29,431 nt of DNA from Irineochytrium annulatum (GCA_027600665.1 JADGJL010000241.1:1-29431); one strand, 5' to 3'; counted from the stretch's first letter, positions 1-12,100 are shown. Notes: generated from the letters alone by a model not told the origin. Made by a program: numbers and translations.

Positions 1-1
1 G

Positions 2-410
2 GATGGGGTGGGTGGGGTTGATGAGGAGGAGGGCGGGTCGCGCCCGAAGAGGCGGTCCGCGAGGATTCAGGATGTAAAGGCGTCGAGGAGGATGCACGTC
101 CAGGCTTTGAACGGGATCGCATCGCTTGCACCAGGTTTATACTGCTGATTTTTGCCTCTTTTCTTTTTTTTCTCCTTTCGTGTCCGTCTTTAACGCCGGC
201 AAAATTACGCCTGCAGAGGTCAACAGTTGGGAGGACGAGAGTATGCCGAAGCTTATCTCGAGGCGTGATCAGATAATGACGGAGGTTGGAGCCGACTCGA
301 AGCGAAGGAGGCCGCAGCAGCACGACCTCGAATATGAGGAGGGGAAAAAGAAGAAGAGGCGTATAAAGCGGATGAGCGAGGCGAGGGAGTCAGATTCTGT
401 TGGTGCATGA
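2..410 (+). CDS. 3' end of an unidentified basic, probably nuclear protein (5' partial)
   Basis: Two exons are visible, 2-134 and 217-410, joined by an 82-nt GT-AG intron (135-216) that keeps the frame; the stop is TGA at 408-410. The gene enters from the left edge, so its start is not seen. The encoded C-terminus of about 108 residues is hydrophilic: an acidic patch (DEEEGG), a basic patch (RPKRRSARI), and near the end two lysine/arginine clusters (SKRRR and GKKKKRRIKR) that resemble nuclear localisation signals. No fold or catalytic motif can be recognised. The next gene on the opposite strand ends at 724, so the pair is tail to tail with 313 bp between stops. Nuclear location is inference from composition only, and the family is unknown. 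Confidence 0.6.
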
Positions 411-723
411 GATATGTTTTGGTATTAGTGACGGCGGACGGCTAGGAGAACGGCTTCGGTTTGTTATGTTATCATCGCCTGTGATTGCGGCGCGGCTCCA
501 CTTCGTTATTTTTTGTTCTCCTTCGTTTTTGTACTTTGTTGCCTCCTCTTTGTGACGGCAGATTTCTTCCCTTAATTCTTGCAGTAAGATATTAGATAAT
601 AATTGTTCTCGTAGGTTTACAACTAAGTTATACGCAAACAAATAGAGCGAGCATTTTCTTACATCTTACTTGTTGTTTAAGGTTACATATGTTGCCAAAC
701 GCATCTACCATGATTGCCTCGCT
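411..723. other. Convergent intergenic region
   Basis: This is 313 bp between the stop of the left-edge gene (+) and the stop of the eIF2B alpha gene (-). It should hold both 3' UTRs. No canonical AATAAA was found on either strand close to the stops; AT-rich runs lie around 590-610. Nothing else is recognised. Confidence 0.5.
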
Positions 724-2153
724 TTAGGAGAGCAAAAAGTTTACGACAGCCGACGGCGTGAGAACGCGAAGATCCGTGACGTAGGAAGAAATGAGGGCCG
801 GCGGCGTGTAATCCACGTTGATGGATGCTACCTTCTCGATCCCATGGGACGCCTGCAGGTCCATCTGGTTGAGCGGGTATTCCTTCACAAACTTATAACT
901 ACAAACATAAACTAAATGTCAGTCCGCGCGAATATTTACCTGAACCAAACCAAACTAAAATTACCTCTCCGTAACGGCATAAAAGGGCACACCGGCTGCT
1001 TTCGCGACGACCGCGATCTGATACGTTCCGACTTGGTTGATCAACCCGCCGTTCAGCGCGACGCCCTCCGCTCCGACAAGCACGAGGTCCACCTGGCCAT
1101 CCAGGAGGAAGCCGACGGCCGTGTCGGGGACGAGCTCGGAGGGTACGCCGAGCTCTTTTAGTTCCTTGTGCGCCCGCTCTCCGAGGAGGGAGGGTCGGGA
1201 TTCTGTAACGTAGACTTTAAACCGACGGTTCTGAAGAGCCGCGTGTTTCAGGAGGTGCATGACGACGCGGGAGTAGGAGTGGATGAGGATTTTCTGCAGA
1301 GGGAGGGAAGAGAACAGAAAATGTAAGCAATGTTGGCAGGACGAAAGGATGTTAAGGATGACGTGACGGGTGCAAAGATTAAATTAAGACGATATCAAAA
1401 GGCCAACCAATAAATGTACAAGGACGAGAAAGAGATGAAAAAAGGATGAGATCATGGTCCAGCTAACAGAAACAATCGACGTAAAGGTTGAAGGTACAGT
1501 ACCGCGTCGTCCTTGTTAATGAGTGAGACCCCGTATTTGGCGATACTCTCCCGGTAAGTGCCAGCCTCTTTGATGAATTCGTCTGCGAGCCGAATGACTT
1601 TTTCTTTCTACCACATCCCAATAAAATGCTCTTAACTTTTTTCCCATCATCTCGAAGACGAACTCACGTCATCCCCGGACTCCTTCAGGATGTTGATGAA
1701 TTTCTCGCAACCGGCCTGTATTGAGAAATTTCGGGGCACGCTCTCGGCGAGGAGCTTCTCGCTCGCCGCCCGAGCGAGTGTTGAGAACTCTTGCATTGTT
1801 GATGCTTTGTGATCGGAAACGGGGGATAGTCGAAGAACGTGGGAGTCGAACATAGTAAGATAATTTATTAAAATGGATGCGTAAGTTTTGGGGCCACACA
1901 ACAGAGAAAATAAACGAGTCAAAAAAAATGAAAATAAGAAGGCTGAACGAAACATAGATAATCGCAAGAAAGACAAATTCCTCAAATACCTGTCTGCTTT
2001 TTCATATGCGAAGATAAAGCCTTCCGCCCCAGAAAGCAAACACTTAACGGGAGAACGAAAGAGCAAAAGGAGGAATAGCAATACCTTCACAGCGGCCACT
2101 GGAACAGAGAGATCCGCATCCTGCTCGATGATGCTGTTGACCTCCGCGAGCAT
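724..2153 (-). CDS. EIF2B1: Translation initiation factor eIF2B subunit alpha
   Basis: This is a regulatory subunit of eIF2B, the cytosolic complex that exchanges GDP for GTP on eIF2; in the family the alpha subunit mediates sensitivity to phosphorylated eIF2. Exons in coding order are 2085-2153, about 1668-1804, 1503-1607, 965-1293 and 724-898, with introns of 60 to about 280 nt. Family landmarks are clear: DLSVPVAAVK at the N-terminus, IQAGCEKF, ILIHSYSRVV, VYVTESRP, VDLVLVGAEGVALNGG, then VTESYKFVKEYPLN, VDYTPP and a C-terminal LTPSAV. The start ATG (2151-2153) has an in-frame TGA just upstream. The junction between the first two exons is not resolved: the phase-0 donor after AAVK (GT at 2083-2084) and the obvious acceptor near 1805 disagree in phase, and 10-20 residues of the family's helical N-terminal domain are not placed. 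Identity is secure; exon 2 borders are not. Confidence 0.9.
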
Positions 2154-2312
2154 CGCTTCTCAGTCGGTGCGATCGAGAAGGTAATGATGGTCGAAATGCT
2201 TAATGTGAGGATTGACAAACAAGACTGCGGCTTGAGCAATTCTCAAGCCAGCCTTCCCCAAATTCGCTTGCCAGCTCAACCGAGCTCGTAACGAGAAGTC
2301 ACTGCTATCAGA
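2154..2312. promoter_or_regulatory. Shared divergent promoter region, eIF2B alpha / LENG1-like
   Basis: Only 159 bp separate the start codons of two head-to-head genes, so both promoters and both 5' UTRs must lie here or overlap the first exons. No TATA box or other recognisable element was found. The regulatory role is inferred from position alone. Confidence 0.5.
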
Positions 2313-3386
2313 ATGGGCGGCGGAGGGGTAAGCACCTCAATCCACCCTCAGCCCTTCTAACACCTGATCCCATCTCCCAGCTTCAAATCCTTCAACACAA
2401 ATCCTGGCACCCCTACAACCAAAAGAACAAGGACCGCGTGCGCCGCGATGAGGAGAAGGCCAAAAAGGAGGAGGACGATAAGAAATGGAGGAGCGGGCTA
2501 GCGGATCAGGAGCATCGAATCACGGAGCTGAGGAAGCGAGCAAGGGGGAAAGATGGGGATGATGGTGATGAGCAAAAAGGGGAACGGAAAAGGAAGAGAG
2601 TGGAGAGGGTTGATAGGGATGGCGTTGTGGTTTTACCAAAGCGGGAGGAGGAGGAGAAGTGTGGGGGGATTGGATATCATGTTAATTTGTTCGACGAGCG
2701 GGATTTTGCGGTGAGTGTTCCATCCATCTCGCAACGTCCTTACGATCCGTACAGAAAACGGGTTCCTCGCGCAACGCGGAACGAGAAGCCGAGTCCAAAG
2801 CCGAGCAGGTCAAATTCGAGCGGCAGTATACCATGTATCTTGGCGGCGGCGCCGTCGGTCACGTCGATCCGAAGTCAGACACGGCCGTCCAGTGGTACGC
2901 GCAAAAGGGGTTCAGCGAGTCGGATGCGAAGTATGGGGTCGTGGATGAGAGTGAGAGGCCGTTTAAGAGACGAAAGGAGGATGGACGACGACGGAAGGGA
3001 ATTTCGCATGCGTGAGTTTGTTTGCTTGGACACGTGTCGGAGGTACTGATGGTGTTAGAGAGCGCGATGAGTTTCTGAAGACTATGGAAGATCCTCTTTC
3101 GACCATCCGACACGAACTGTCAGGCTCGTCCTCATCGAAGCTTGTCAAGCCTCACCATCAACCGCCGGAGCAGCCGGGAGCACCACCGCCGAAAAAGGAG
3201 AAGAAGAAGTTGACGACCGTGGACGAGCTGAGGAATGCGCGGCTGGAGAGGGAGAGGAAGGAGAGGGATCGCGTCAATGCCATGTTGGCGCCAAAGGTCT
3301 CGAGGGCCGAGTCCCTGAGGATGGAGAGGGACGCGAGGTACAACTCGGCTTTCAATCCAGCGTTGGCGGCGGTGAGAAGGAGATAA
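2313..3386 (+). CDS. LENG1-like protein with CIR N-terminal domain
   Basis: Four exons (2313-2327, 2381-2710, 2755-3011, 3059-3386) encode about 309 residues; introns are 53, 44 and 47 nt and all junctions keep frame. The first exon codes only MGGGG. Then comes LQILQHKSWHPYN and a charged helix with RVRRDEEKAKKEE, the signature of the CIR N-terminal domain. Later landmarks match vertebrate LENG1 in order: an LF motif (HVNLFDERDF), an aromatic WY (VQWYAQKGF), DPLSTIRHEL, a proline/lysine linker, LTTVDELRNARLERE, and the end RYNSAFNPALA. LENG1 is poorly studied; CIR-domain proteins are nuclear and several associate with splicing or transcription complexes, so a nuclear RNA-processing role is inference. 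An AATAAA lies at 3534-3539. Long open frames on the opposite strand here are shadows of the charged repeats. Confidence 0.8.
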
Positions 3387-3533
3387 GAGAGGGGTTGGGG
3401 AGAGGGGAAGAAGTGGGCGGCGGTTTTAGCGGGAGTTGGAAGGAGCGTTGTTGGCAGCCGGGGGCTGTTACGTCCGGTTGACGTAATCATGTGCTTTTCT
3501 TTCGGGAAGCAGACACGAAGCATCATTTATCAT

Positions 3534-3539
3534 AATAAA
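3534..3539 (+). terminator. Probable polyadenylation signal of the LENG1-like gene
   Basis: The hexamer AATAAA lies 148 nt after the stop codon, in an AT-rich stretch that follows GC-rich 3' UTR. This is the expected place for a cleavage and polyadenylation signal; it has not been tested. Confidence 0.5.
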
Positions 3540-3682
3540 TAGATTATTCGCGACATTCAATGTTTCTTTCAAAAAGAGCTTGCACGTTTGGTTCCTATAG
3601 TGATAATGGTTGCATGAGGTGTAAATTATTTCGTTCCACCTTCATTGGACACTAATTTTTACTTCTGTGTGGTATATACAGC

Positions 3683-3714
3683 AAAACATAAGGTGAACAA
3701 AACATTAGGTGAAC
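3683..3714. repeat. 16-bp tandem duplication
   Basis: Two adjacent copies of a 16-bp unit, AAAACATAAGGTGAAC and AAAACATTAGGTGAAC, differ at one base, followed by a partial third copy (AAAAC). The sequence is AT-rich and noncoding; no function is seen. Confidence 0.85.
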
Positions 3715-4852
3715 AAAACTCGGAAGCAATTCAGCGACTAAGTCATCTTTTCAGCAGGCAAAGCATCTTTATGATTCCGTTCCCCATCCCTTCTTCCTTG
3801 CCGCCGGCTTAGAGCTCGATATGGGTCCCCGCTGGCAAAAAAGGTCGAACTCCTGCTTCTCGGTAAACGCATTACCCCGCGGCCGGCTCCGCTGAGTTCC
3901 TACAACAACGAGTCAACACAAGTAGATAGAATCCGTTGAACATTGTAATCAGGCCCTGTTGTAGAGACGTTAGCTGTGTTAACGGACGAAGCATGCGAAA
4001 AAAGGAAACTCACTGATGTCATGACCTCATTGGCTAAGAAACAACCATGTAATTAGCGACACTGAGCGATACAGCATCTGACGCAGTGTGCCTCGTCGAT
4101 GGCAAACCGCGCAAGCATCTTTCGTCGATGAAGACTGCCCAGCAAAGAGTTGAACTTCGAGCTCCTCCCCATCAATTTACGCGTAACATAAAGTTGCTTA
4201 AAGTCAAGTTTATCCTTGTAAAGTACTTAATCAAAGCTTTATTGAACACGTCCCTAGGTTTTGTACTTTCGTAATAAGCGAACTCCTTTTTTTTCGTGAT
4301 CAAGATGGCTTGAAATGACCAGGGTTGCCAGTCCGATATACAAAAAATCTGCACCTGGCCCTGCTTCGACGATAGGAGCGGCGAAATAACGACCAGGAGT
4401 TAAACCACAAAATGTTTTGAGTAGCGGGTCGATGTCGAAATTGCGGCCAGTTTGTCATCTCCTAACGGCCATCGATCGAAACTATAGCATATGATAACTG
4501 CGGCACTTACACGGCGTGTAAGCTCCGCAACACTCCGCCACCGTTCGCTGGCGGCAGGCTGGTTCGCGGCCGCTTTGGCATAACCAGCGTTGTCCGGCAT
4601 CAAACCAGCGTTCCCCTTTCTTCCATTGACACTGCTTCGCTGAAGTGGTCTGAAAACAAGTCGGTGACGGACGGGGGCTCCGGGAGGTTAGGCTGCGTGT
4701 TCACTTTTGCGGAGAGGTTGCCGGCCGGCTGCTTCGACAATCCTGAGCGGCGAGAGGGGAACCCTTCAGACTCTCCAGTGGCTGGTACGGTCGCACGGCG
4801 GGTACAACTATGGGGCGTGACGCTGCGAACCCAGTGCCCATGAGAACGGTGG

Positions 4853-5074
4853 CTATCGATACTTGGCAATATAAGCTTCGAGGTTACGGCTCATAGTCAA
4901 CATCGATGGTAATTGTGCGAGTATGCTATCGCCGTGGAGCACCGCGTCCTCTGCCGGCGTTGACCCCCGAGCTGCGCGCAGCCCAGGCGTCAGACAAGCC
5001 AAGTCGAGAAAAGGAACGAATCGGTTGATGCCGAGAGAATTCAAAGCCGCTGGAGCCTCCTGACCAACGATCAC
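4853..5074 (-). pseudogene. Possible ankyrin-like fragment (weak)
   Basis: A 73-codon minus-strand frame contains the segment GSTPAEDAVLHGDSILAQL, whose spacing resembles an ankyrin repeat (G-x-TP-x-x-x-A-x-x-x-G-x-x-x-I-x-x-x-L). The preceding residues (RFVPFLDLAC) could be the helix end and loop of another unit. There is no matching downstream or upstream exon, and flanking frames look noncoding. It could be a remnant of an ankyrin-repeat gene or chance. No function should be assigned. Confidence 0.2.
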
Positions 5075-5597
5075 GGCTGCTGATCAGTGTTGGGGCCTGG
5101 AGTTTGCTGGAGTCAAAGCCGAGTTGGGAAGCCTACTTAAACTTTTCCGTCCGAACTCCATTTCGCGCTTCCTTCCCATGCTCCGGTATTTAACGCGATG
5201 ACCAGAATTCTATTGTTTGATAAAATTTGAGAGCAGGGAGTTGGTGTTGGCCACAGCTGCACGCTGATGGCGCTGGGACATGGTCGGTTTCGTATAAGGA
5301 AGTTCATGAATATTGCATTTGCAGTCCTACTGAAGGAGATGCCCGAGTTCTTGCCACTTATTTGGAGACGCAAACTTCGTGGTCAACCGCAAGGGGGATT
5401 GGATGTGCATGCAGCGCCTTTGTCAACTGTCTATATCGTTTCTTTATTCATAGTGATCGATAACGTATGCCTTCAGCTGATGATTTCCGAGCAATAAGAA
5501 CTCCTGCCGCGCTTCTTTTCTACTTGCGCGCTCGTCCGGCACGAACAGGGCCGGTGTCAAATGTCGCGACAGCCCTATGCTCACACCGGCCAGCGGA

Positions 5598-5627
5598 GCG
5601 GACCCTTTCGATGCGGACCCTTTCGAT
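5598..5627. repeat. 15-bp exact tandem duplication
   Basis: Two adjacent identical copies of GCGGACCCTTTCGAT. Because 15 is a multiple of three, any overlapping frame gains five codons without shifting. It lies just upstream of the dynein gene, probably outside its coding part. Confidence 0.9.
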
Positions 5628-5690
5628 TCTGCCAGGCTCTTGTAGCTAAAAGCAGTCTTGGCGATTGCAGTATCGGCATTAGCAAAGCTT

Positions 5691-6132
5691 TCTCCCACAG
5701 GTCAGCCCCTCAAAAAATCAGGCCACGAAGGCAGGCTCCACAGCTCCCTCCATTCCGCCGAAGTCGAAAGGGAGTGCGTCACGATCCCGAGCTGGTGCCA
5801 AGGGGACTAGTAATGCGGAGGTTGTTGATGGATGGTGATTAAGACAAAAATTGACAAACCTCCTGGATGAAGAGGTGAGTCGCATCTAAACTCTAGCGCA
5901 TCCACGGCCTAACAACGTCTCCAACCCTCCTCTTCGGCGCTGCTCCAGATCGGAGAAGGGCAATGTAAGATCGTGGTTTCTTTCATCGTTACTTCATCTT
6001 GTCGTTACTTCGTTTTCATTGCTTTCGGCTTTGTTAATTTCCCGTTTCCTTCCATACTATCCGTTTCTCGATGCGTTTTGTCTGATACATGCGGATTCCT
6101 AATCTCGTTTGGGACGAAGCTCCTGCCCACAG
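5691..6132 (+). other. Probable 5' exon(s) and first introns of the dynein gene, not resolved
   Basis: The dynein coding frame cannot be followed with confidence upstream of 6133. Two candidates are seen. One is a Ser/Pro/Lys-rich open frame at about 5680-5837 (contains SIPPKSKGSASRSRAGAKG), which looks like a dynein tail leader and ends at TGA 5835-5837. The other is a segment ending in LTNLLDEE at 5874, followed by a strong donor (GTGAGT) and then a 16-nt candidate microexon at 5950-5965 between CAG and GTAAGA; this joins 6133 in the right phase (phase 1). The two pieces are not compatible as one continuous exon, and no convincing ATG was placed. Confidence 0.35.
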
Positions 6133-9100
6133 GGACGCGGGGCCGGTCATGGGAGAAGGACACGTCCTTCGTGCCCAAGATCGACTCATTCGCGGACACG
6201 CCCATCGCCGTCTTCAACAGGATGCATGGCGCATTACAGCCCGTGCCCACCGGTTAGTTTTTAAGTGGGAGAGCGAGGGGAGAGTGGACTGCGCAGAATG
6301 ACTCACGGTGAATCCGTGCTTCTTAGATGTTCGGGACATGGTGAAGACATCGCCGCGGGATCACTACTTTCACAGCCTCGGGCTCGCGGCGGACGCGCAG
6401 GGACTGTCGAAGGCGGATCGGGCGCCGATGATGGGGAAGGCGGCTGCTTCGACCGTCATACGTGGGGAGAAGATCATCAAGAGGGACAAGGAGAGCTTTC
6501 GGACGACGTTGGTCAACATCATGATGTGAGACCTGTGTTCGGGGGTAGAAGAGGAGAGGTTGCTGACGGTGTGGGTACTAGGCAACATCCGAACTCTTTA
6601 CCGGCGTTAGAATTAGCTGTGCCTGAGGAAAGCGTTGACCGGCTGCAGGACAAGGACACTCTTGTTTGTATTTGTTTATGCCTCCTTTTTTGCCTTCTTT
6701 TCGTTGCAAGCCTGACACCGCAAATAGCAACGATATTACTATTACATCTCCAACGGAATCGATACCCATCACGTTGCCGAAATGGAGAATGAATGGCTTG
6801 AAAACGTTTTAAACCTTTTGTCCGAGCCGCTGAAGACCAACCATCAACATACGCTGTCGACGCTCTCGAGTGAGATGAGGGACGATTATCATATGAGCGT
6901 AAAGAAGGCTATTGGTAAGTTTCGGAACTGCGGGATCTGTAAAGCTGACCGTTGGCTCCAGTCGACTTCGTGCTCAAAGATCCGCGGGATAAGAAGGATA
7001 TCAACTCGCAGGAGAAGGATGGGGAGGAAAACTTTGTCAAGTACGTTAGCTTGCAGTCAATTGTTCATTTAATCTCTCGACTAACGTCATGTTACTAAGA
7101 ATCCGGTCGTCGACCCCGACATGGAACATGGCGTACTGCCAATCCCTGGAACGGATAAAGTCCTCCTTATTCATAGTGAATCCCACAATCCTCGGCATCC
7201 TGGAAACATGGCACGCGTTTATGGGTCTCCGTCTGTTCGACATCGAACAAATATTGACGAAGGGCGGGTCGTTCGAGCTTAAGGGGTTCAAGACCATGAT
7301 GACCCAGAAGTTTGAGAAGGCGCAGGATAAGCTTATGACAAGGTATATCTCCTTGATGCGTGCGTCTCTCTAACATACACCACGCGATGTAAGCTGGTAC
7401 CCCGCCATGCTCAACGTTTTCTACCAAGGCAGCAAGCGCAACGAGTGGTCGTCGATCCCGACGGAGAAGATGGAGGTCTTCTTTCGCACCGTCTCCTTCA
7501 TCCTCGCGGACCAGCTTCGCCACATCGTGCGCGAGTCCATCGCTGACTTTCTGGGCCTCTTCGACGGCACTGTCGTGTCCGCCTCTGAACGCGTGGAGGG
7601 TGGTAAGCCCTTGACGTTTTCCGTCCGTCTTGTGCTCGACGAAGGTCGGCTCAGGTTTGAGCCGTCGTCGGCTGAGATCATATCGACGGTTGAGGCTCTA
7701 TTTGAGGGGCTTCTGCTTGCCGCCGACCGTTTACCGAAAATCGAGACGCAGTTGTTCTCTAGCGGGTCCGGGACGAGCAATGTAGGGAGTAGGGTCGGCG
7801 CGAGCAACATGAAGCCGGACCAGTGCATTCGGGTCGCGTTTGAGCAGACGTGGCCGAAAGTTGTTGAGGACGCCAAGATAGAGCTGAGGGCGAATCTGAT
7901 CAGGCTGCTGGAGGCGCCAAAGATCTACTCGGCGGAATTTGAGAAGCATAAGTCGCTAATTTCGCGGTCGGCGGAGAATGAGATGATTGAGTTCTTGAAG
8001 ACGGAGCAGCCGCAGGATAAGTTGTATGAGGTAAGCTAGCAGACTCTCCCTTCGTGGGTCTAGTGTTAATGAGACATTTAGGAGGTGCGGAGGTTCCGGC
8101 ATATGTCGGCGGTGCAGATCCACAGCGCATACCCTTTCATCGTCTACTTCCCGCTCGTTGAGCTTCACTGTGACGAGCTAATTCATGACCTTTCCGAGAG
8201 GGCCATGTCGATTGCTATTAGGATTTTGGAGAAGATGGCGGCAGACAACAGGGTGGTCAATCAAGGTATCTGCCAGTCGTTTGAGGAGATGGCAGCGACG
8301 CTGCAGACGACGCCGATGAACGTAGCAGAAATGGTACGGCTTCAGAAGAGCTTAGAACATAGCAGGAATGTGGCTATGAAGTCGCTGGAGGAATCAGTTG
8401 AGGAGGCGAAGAAGAGGTAGTCAGATGCACTTTCGACCATGTTTAACACATGCATACAGACTCAACTTTATGATAACTTACTCGGAGTTAAAGCGCGACG
8501 ACTTCGAGTTGAACAGCATCGTCTTTACGTGGCCGCAGCGAATATTCCCCATATTCCTGGAAGGCGAAAATATCCTCACGCGATCTCGTCAGACGAACCA
8601 AGAGGATCTTAAGAACCGCCGCGAGCGACTCTTCCTTGAGGTCGACGGCTATGCGAAGCAAATTGACGAGTACCACAGCTTCGGCGACTACTCCGAGCTC
8701 ACGAAGTACCTCAAGGCGGCCCAGAAGCTGCAGAGTCGCCTCGACGCCGTCTTCGAGAAGATCACTGCCTTCAACCATGAGGAGGAGATTTTCGGCTGGG
8801 AGGTCACGAGCTTCCCAGTCCTCCAGGAAGCGATATCGGCGCTCGCGCCATTCCTGACGCTCTACCAGACTTCAGTCGACTTCCAGAGGTGTTACCACAC
8901 CTGGATGAACGGTCCCTTTCTTAAGCTCGACCCCGAGGTCGTCGAATCCGAGGTCACGAACATGTGGAGGGCAATGTTCAAGCTCTCGCAGAACTTCTCG
9001 AGCGACCCGGCGCCCATGGAGATCCTAGAGATCACGAAGGAGCAGCTGGAGAGGTTTAAGGTGCACCTGCCCCTCATCACGACTCTCTGCAACCCGGGCC

Positions 9101-12100
9101 TCCGGGAGCGGCACTGGAGGGACATCTCCCAGGTTGTCGGATTCAGATTCCAGCCGGACGAGACCACGAGCCTGAGCGCGGTCCTCGAGAGAAACCTGGC
9201 CGAGTACATGGACCAGATGGAGAAGATCAGCTCGGTCGCGTCGAAGGAGTACTCGTTCGAGAAGGCGCTGCAGAAGATGTACTCGGAGTGGCAGGCCGTC
9301 CAGCTCGGCACCATCGATTACAGGGATTCCGGGACGCAGATTCTTTGCTCTATCGACGATATCCAGACGCTCCTTGATGATCATATCGTCAAGATCCAGA
9401 CGATGCGGGGGTCGCCATTCATTAAGGCGTTTGACGAGGAGTCAAAGACGTGGGAGGAGCGGTTGCTCAACATCCAGGTTCGTTTCGCGCGATCTATGTT
9501 TATTAAGTTTATGAATCTTTCATAGGAAATCTTGGACGAGTGGTTGAAGGTACAGGCGACATGGCTCTACCTTGAACCTATCTTCAGCTCGGAAGATATC
9601 ATGCGGCAGATGCCGTCCGAAGGAAAGCGCTTTGTTTCTGTTAACAAAACGTGGAAGGACCTTATGGCGCACACCGCCGTAGATAACCGGGTGTTGCATG
9701 TGACTGTTCTGCCGGGGCTGCTTGCTAAACTGCAGGAGAGCAACGCCGAGCTCGAGCTGATTCAGAAGGGCCTGAATCAATACCTCGAGGTCAAACGCCT
9801 TTTCTTCCCACGATTCTTCTTCCTGTCGAACGACGAGATGCTGGAGATTTTATCCGAGACAAGGGATCCCCTTCGCGTTCAGCCGCACTTAAAGAAATGT
9901 TTCGAAGGTGTCAACAGCCTTCAGTTCGACAGCAGCCTCGACATATCCGGCATGTACAGTGCCCAGAAGGAGTTCGTGCAGTTCTCGAGTTTGGTCTCCA
10001 CCGCCGACGCATGCGGGGCCGTGGAGAAGTGGTTGCTTGAGGTTGAGAAGGCCATGATCGTTAGCATGAAGGAGGTGACGGCCAACTCGTTCAACGCGTA
10101 CAAGGACTCGGCAAGGGAGAAATGGGTGCTCGAGTGGCCCGGGCAGGTCGTTATCGGCGTGAGTTCGATCTTTTGGACGAAGGAGGTGGAGTTCGTTATT
10201 ATGGAGGGGAGGCAGCACGGCCTAAGGAAGTATTACGAGCTGAGCGTTGAGAAACTGGCAAAAATTGTCGAGCTTGTCCGAGGTGATCTGACCAGACTTC
10301 AAAGAGCAACATTGGAGGCGTTGGTTGTGGTAAGTATTTTTTACTTTATCCGATTGCGATATTGTTGTCCGCTCGCCCATTTTCTGACCGACTTCAGATT
10401 GAAGTACACGCTCGCGATGTAATACTTAAACTTGACGAGGATGACGTCTCCTCGATCTCGGACTTCAATTGGCTCAGTCAGCTCCGCTACTACTTCGAAA
10501 AAGAGTCAGGGGCTACCGTGAAGATGATCAACTCAGTTCAAAAGTATGGTTACGAATATCTCGGAAATACTGGCCGATTGGTCATCACACCTCTTACCGA
10601 CCGTTGCTACCGTACCCTCTTTGGCGCTCTGCAATTAAACCTTGGAGGTGCTCCCGAAGGCCCTGCGGGCACGGGGAAGACGGAGACCGTCAAGGATCTC
10701 GCAAAAGCGCTGGCAATGTTCTGCGTTGTGTACAACTGCTCAGATGGTCTCGACTACATAGCGATGGGCAAATTCTTTAAGGGGCTTGCGTCAGCTGGTG
10801 CATGGGCTTGCTTCGACGAATTCAACCGTATCGATCTGGAAGTGCTGTCTGTCGTTGCTCAACAGATTTTGACGATTCAAAGAGCGAAGGCCATGAAGCT
10901 TGAAACCTTCGTTTTTGAAGGGACTGAGCTGAACTTGAACCCGGTGGCGAATTGCTTTATTACGATGAACCCAGGTTATGCGGGGAGGAGTGAGCTGCCG
11001 GATAACCTCAAGGCACTTTTCCGTCCAGTCGCTATGATGGTGCCCGACTACACACTTATTGCGGAAATTTCTCTTTACTCCTTCGGATTCGTCCACGCAA
11101 GAGGGCTGGCTGTCAAGATTACGGCGACATACCGTCTCTGCTCCGAGCAGCTTTCATCTCAGGATCACTACGATTACGGAATGCGAGCCGTGAAGTCCGT
11201 ACTGTCAGCTGCAGGCGCTCTAAAACTTAAGTTCTCGAACGAGAACGAGAACATTCTCGTGCTTCGGTCAATTATGGACGTGAATTTGGCCAAGTTCTTA
11301 TCTCAGGACATCCCGTTGTTCCGCGGTATTACGGCTGATTTGTTCCCCGGAGTAGTGCTACCGACTCCAGACTATGCGACGTTAACAAACGCCATACAGG
11401 CCAACTGTGATAAGATGGCACTTCAAAACGTCCCCGCCTTCCTCGAAAAAACGCTCCAAATCTATGAGATGATGCTTGTGAGGCATGGGTTCATGGTCGT
11501 CGGCGAATCCTTCGCAGGGAAAACCGCCGCCTACCGCGTTCTGCAAGCTGCCCTGACTGACATAAACAAAGTTCTGCCCGACGTCGAGGCTAAAGTCTTA
11601 GTATCCGTTTTAAATCCGAAGTCGATCACAATGGGTCAACTTTACGGCCAATTCGACGGCGTCACTCACGAATGGTCAGATGGTGTTTTGGCTCTCAACT
11701 TCCGCGGGTTTGCGTCTGCTCAGACACCAGAGCGCAAATGGATTATCTTCGACGGTCCGGTCGACGCTATTTGGATCGAGAACATGAATACTGTTCTTGA
11801 CGATAACAGGAAGCTATGCCTTAACAGTGGAGAGATTATTCAACTTTCATCGACGATGAGCATGATCTTTGAGGTGCGCGACCTTGCTGTCGCATCCCCA
11901 GGTAAGCAGTCCAACAATGCAAGGATAACTATGTTTAACGTCGATCAGCTACTGTTAGTCGTTGCGGAATGATTTTCATGGAACCTCACCGCCTCGGGTG
12001 GAGGGACACTTTGGTCGTTTCTTGGCTGAAGAAGGATCTTTTAACAGTTGAGGAGCAACGGATATTCCTGACCCTCGTGGACTGGTTTATACCGCCATGT

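Larger units (their letters stand above)
3540..5690. other. Gene-poor region between LENG1-like and dynein genes
   Basis: About 2.15 kb in which no gene can be supported. Open frames are short (under 100 codons), lack recognisable splice partners and occur on both strands. The stretch contains two small tandem repeats (3683-3714 and 5598-5627) and one weak ankyrin-like reading frame on the minus strand (4853-5074). It may contain the dynein promoter and 5' UTR at its right end, decayed gene sequence, or an unrecognised gene. Confidence 0.5.

Noticed and set aside
5973..6257. Plus-strand frame starting with a hydrophobic leader before the first dynein exon
   Set aside because: The leader (MVSFIVTSSCRYFVFIAFG) is pyrimidine-rich intron sequence; only the part after 6133 matches the gene.
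8892..9384. Minus-strand open frames of 119-140 codons within the dynein gene
   Set aside because: They are shadows of the conserved linker-region coding sequence on the plus strand and resemble no protein family.
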